The position numbers and the translations under genes were made by a program. A DNA stretch of 7,866 nt from an uncultured Selenomonadaceae bacterium (GTDB taxonomy: Bacteria; Bacillota; Negativicutes; Selenomonadales; Selenomonadaceae), in the NCBI GenBank assembly GCA_905233965.1, contig CAJOFG010000040.1, positions 5,784-13,649 of the forward strand. The letters are read 5' to 3'. Under the pieces are notes generated by a model, which ran no database searches, was not told the origin of the DNA, and was given only the letters and a program-made list of their open reading frames with translations. This document shows, piece by piece, positions 5,511 through 7,866 of this stretch; the stretch's first letter is position 1; each line of letters starts with the position of its first letter.

Positions 5511-6533
5511 ATGAAAAAAATCAACACGGCAATAGTCGGAGTGACCGGCGCGGTCGGACAAGAATTTTTGAAACTCATCGAAGAAAGAAATTTTCCTTTC
5601 GGCGAATTGAGAATGTTGGCATCGTCGCGCTCCGCCGGGAAAAAAATAAATTTCATGGGGAAAGAGTACACGGTTGAGGAAACGACGGAAAATTCTTTCG
5701 ACGGAATTGACATCGCACTTTTCGCCGGAGGTTCGGCAAGCAAAATTTTTGCACCGGCGGCGGTTAAAGCCGGCGCGATCGTCATCGACAATTCGTCCGC
5801 TTTCAGAATGGATCCGGAAGTCCCGCTGGTCGTTCCCGAAGTCAACCCGGAAGCAATTTCAAAACACAAAGGAATTATCGCGAACCCGAATTGCTCGACG
5901 ATAATAATGGTTATGGCATTGAAACCGCTTTACGAAATTTCAAAAATCCGGCGAATCGTCGTTTCGACTTATCAGGCAGTTTCCGGAGCCGGGCGCGAAG
6001 GTATGGACGAATTGAAAAATCAGTTGGACGAACTTGCAACCGGTAAAGACGTTCAAGCAAAAATTTTGCCGGTTGCGTCGCTCGACAAACATTATCAAAT
6101 CGCGTCGAATCTTTTGCCGCAGATTGACATTTTCATGGACAATCTTTACACCAAAGAAGAAATGAAAATGATTGACGAAACGAAAAAAATCATGGACGAT
6201 CGCGAAATGAAAATTACCGCGACGACCGTCCGTGTTCCGGTTTTCAGAAGTCACGCCGAATCCGTCAACGTCGAATTTGAAAATGAAATTTCCGTCGAAG
6301 AGGCACGCGCCGCGCTGGAAAAATTTCCCGGCGTTATCGTTCGCGACAATCCCGGCGAAATGATTTATCCTCAACCGCTCGAAACTTCCGGCAAGGACGA
6401 TGTCGAAGTCGGACGAATCAGAAAAGATTTTTCAATCGAACACGGTTTGAATTTCTGGGTCTGCGGCGACCAAATTCGTAAAGGCGCGGCGTTGAACGCT
6501 CTGCAAATCGCCGAATATATTGCCAAACATTGA
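5511..6533 (+). CDS. asd: Aspartate-semialdehyde dehydrogenase
   Basis: Asd reduces aspartyl-4-phosphate to aspartate semialdehyde with NADPH, the branch point to lysine/diaminopimelate, threonine and methionine. The 340-residue product has the NADP loop VGVTGAVGQEFL (9-20), SSRSAGK (38-44), NPNCST (125-130) with nucleophile C128, TYQAVSGAGREGMDEL (153-168), YTKEEMKMIDETKKI (213-227) and RVPVFRSHAESVNVEF (241-256) with the expected catalytic H248. Length is usual for the bacterial family. ATG 5511 has GAGGT (5499-5503), overlapping the dapB stop codon, 7 bases upstream. An in-frame ATG further up lies inside dapB and lacks support. dapB and asd are clearly one operon. dapA, the step between these two enzymes, is not adjacent. 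Confidence 0.97.
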   Translation: MKKINTAIVGVTGAVGQEFLKLIEERNFPFGELRMLASSRSAGKKINFMGKEYTVEETTENSFDGIDIALFAGGSASKIFAPAAVKAGAIVIDNSSAFRMDPEVPLVVPEVNPEAISKHKGIIANPNCSTIIMVMALKPLYEISKIRRIVVSTYQAVSGAGREGMDELKNQLDELATGKDVQAKILPVASLDKHYQIASNLLPQIDIFMDNLYTKEEMKMIDETKKIMDDREMKITATTVRVPVFRSHAESVNVEFENEISVEEARAALEKFPGVIVRDNPGEMIYPQPLETSGKDDVEVGRIRKDFSIEHGLNFWVCGDQIRKGAALNALQIAEYIAKH

Positions 6534-6546
6534 AGGTAAAAAACAA

Positions 6547-7866
6547 ATGGAAAAGAGAAAAGTTTTTGTAATATTCACCTACGAAATTTTGACAATAGGC
6601 GGAACGCAAATGTTTGCGGCGGGACAGGCAAGCTTCATGAAAAAAAAAGGTTGGGAAGTTTTTGTCTGTTACGCCGGCACAAAGGAAGGAGTTTGTGCAA
6701 TTCCGTCCCTCAACGAGTATGTATCCACAGGCGGAGGGTGGCAATTCTTCCTGCAACCGCCTTACAAATTTAAGCGGCAGGAACAAGAATTGTTTATTAA
6801 ATTCATGATTGACCGTTTGGGGTTGTACGATTACGAGAATTGCGAAATTGTAATAGAATCTCATTTTGATATTGCGGCTTATTGGGCGGAAATTCTCGCC
6901 GCAGCGGTTCGCGGCAGACATATTTTCGTGTCGTGCAATGAAACTTATCGAAATTTTCCCGGCAGATTTTACGAAGACAATTTGGACTTCTTTTACTTCA
7001 AGTTGAAAAGAAACGAAATAACCGGTCATGTTCAGAATATCCCTAAATTGTTCAACGGTTACAAAGGCGTTACCGGTTTTTTGTCCGACGTTCCGAATCT
7101 TATCCGTGAACAGGATGCAATTCAAGACGTTCCGGATTTTCCGATTGACGAAATTCAAAAACTTGATTGGAATATCTGCCATATCGGACGAAGTGTAAAA
7201 CCGTTCGTCGTGTACGCCATACTCGGGGTTGCCGAACTTGCGCGTCGTCATCCGGACAAAAAAATAAATTTTATGTTCGTCGGTCGACTGATTCCCGAAC
7301 GTGAAAACCTCATAAGACAAATTTTCAACGAACTCGATAACGTGACGATAACTCCTTTGGGCGATATGGTTCCCATTCCGCGAAGTTTGTTTTCAAAAAT
7401 TGATGTAGTCTGTGCAATGGCGGGTGCGGCTTTATTTGCCGCCGAAGAAAATGTTCCGGTGATTGTCGGCAATGTCGATATTCCCGAAAAAACTTCCGGC
7501 GTTTTGGGCTACGATACTGAAGAAACGCAACACCCGGACAAAAATTTATTCGACTATGTCGATGTGCTTGAAAATGTTCTCGTCAAAAAAATTTACGATG
7601 ATAAAACTTTTTCACTCGAAAAATCCGAACCTGCCGACAAAGTTTACGAAAAAATTTTTACCTTGTTGGAAAACGCCGACCCGAATAAAGAATATTTCAC
7701 TCAAAGACTTTTAACACCGCGATTGAGGGATTGGACGGCGATATTTCCTTTCGGCAACATTGAACGCGGGGCGCGAGTAATTATTGTCGGCGCAACGGAA
7801 ATTGCGAAAGATTACAAAAAACAGAACGAAATTCAAGGTCAATCAAAAGCGGTATTCGGCAGGGAT
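6547..7866 (+). CDS. Putative GT-B-like glycosyltransferase with extra C-terminal domain, 3' end outside window
   Basis: An uninterrupted frame of 440 codons runs from ATG 6547 off the window edge; GAAGG (6532-6536) precedes it by 10 bases and overlaps the asd stop. The N-terminus KVFVIFTYEILTIGGTQMFA (5-24) has the strand-glycine turn of GT-B acceptor domains. A second alpha/beta unit begins near 207: ICHIGRSVKPFVVYAI (210-225), INFMFVGRL (240-248), VTITPLGDM (266-274), IDVVCAMAGAALFAAEENVP (285-304) and VIVGNVD (305-311). This layout resembles the donor-binding half of GT4 enzymes, although the usual catalytic glutamate motif is not clear. Residues 408-440 (GARVIIVGATEIAKDY onwards) look like the first strand and glycine turn of a further nucleotide-binding-like domain. 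No signal peptide or membrane segment is seen. Neither substrate nor complete length can be given. It is not closely similar to the minus-strand glycosyltransferase at 1824-3197. Confidence 0.72.
   Translation, partial: MEKRKVFVIFTYEILTIGGTQMFAAGQASFMKKKGWEVFVCYAGTKEGVCAIPSLNEYVSTGGGWQFFLQPPYKFKRQEQELFIKFMIDRLGLYDYENCEIVIESHFDIAAYWAEILAAAVRGRHIFVSCNETYRNFPGRFYEDNLDFFYFKLKRNEITGHVQNIPKLFNGYKGVTGFLSDVPNLIREQDAIQDVPDFPIDEIQKLDWNICHIGRSVKPFVVYAILGVAELARRHPDKKINFMFVGRLIPERENLIRQIFNELDNVTITPLGDMVPIPRSLFSKIDVVCAMAGAALFAAEENVPVIVGNVDIPEKTSGVLGYDTEETQHPDKNLFDYVDVLENVLVKKIYDDKTFSLEKSEPADKVYEKIFTLLENADPNKEYFTQRLLTPRLRDWTAIFPFGNIERGARVIIVGATEIAKDYKKQNEIQGQSKAVFGRD

Noticed and set aside
6418..7320. 300-codon open frame on the minus strand opposite asd and the last gene
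   Set aside because: The plus strand carries a continuous 440-codon frame with a ribosome site and glycosyltransferase-like features; the minus frame looks like its shadow.
1..7866. CRISPR array, tRNA or rRNA genes, insertion sequence
   Set aside because: No regularly spaced direct repeats, no cloverleaf-like sequence, no transposase frame and no long terminal inverted repeats were seen.

Overview
The window looks like chromosomal DNA of a Bacillota bacterium, most plausibly a Negativicutes-type organism. This is inferred from the miaA-hfq pair, the style of the DapB, Asd and type I PyrC sequences, strong GGAGG ribosome binding sites and a TTG start. By eye, base composition is in the low-to-mid 40s per cent GC. 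Coding density is high, and no stretch over about 200 bases lacks a gene. The taxonomic guess is moderate to weak because no database search was possible.

Layout. (1) Bases 1-1711, plus strand: the 3' end of a UPF0173-type metallo-hydrolase gene, then miaA (tRNA dimethylallyltransferase, overlapping by 8 bases), hfq (RNA chaperone) and dut (dUTPase). (2) Bases 1774-1808: a symmetric hairpin with A and T runs that can terminate transcription from both sides. (3) Bases 4536-1824, minus strand: pyrC (dihydroorotase), followed after 16 bases by a gene for a putative GT-B-fold glycosyltransferase. (4) Bases 4537-4735: a divergent promoter region with a good sigma-A-like promoter for dapB and a weaker candidate for pyrC. 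(5) Bases 4736-7866, plus strand: dapB and asd, two enzymes of the lysine/diaminopimelate pathway, then a second, unrelated putative glycosyltransferase that is still open at the window edge.

How the genes fit together. The first operon combines tRNA modification, post-transcriptional control and nucleotide-pool sanitation. The other two pair a core biosynthetic gene (pyrimidine; aspartate-family amino acids and diaminopimelate for peptidoglycan) with a glycosyltransferase-like gene directly downstream. The link to cell-surface glycan synthesis is inference.

Most notable observations. MiaA has lost about 45-50 residues in frame, covering the segment that normally carries the HPND...RALE-type motif. 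The tetranucleotide GGCC appears to be absent from the whole window while CCGG is several-fold over-abundant. The predicted dapB transcript begins with a GGGAA-T8 tract resembling UTP-sensitive slippage starts. The last gene carries what looks like an additional C-terminal nucleotide-binding-like domain. I saw no rRNA, tRNA, CRISPR array, insertion sequence or prophage gene.
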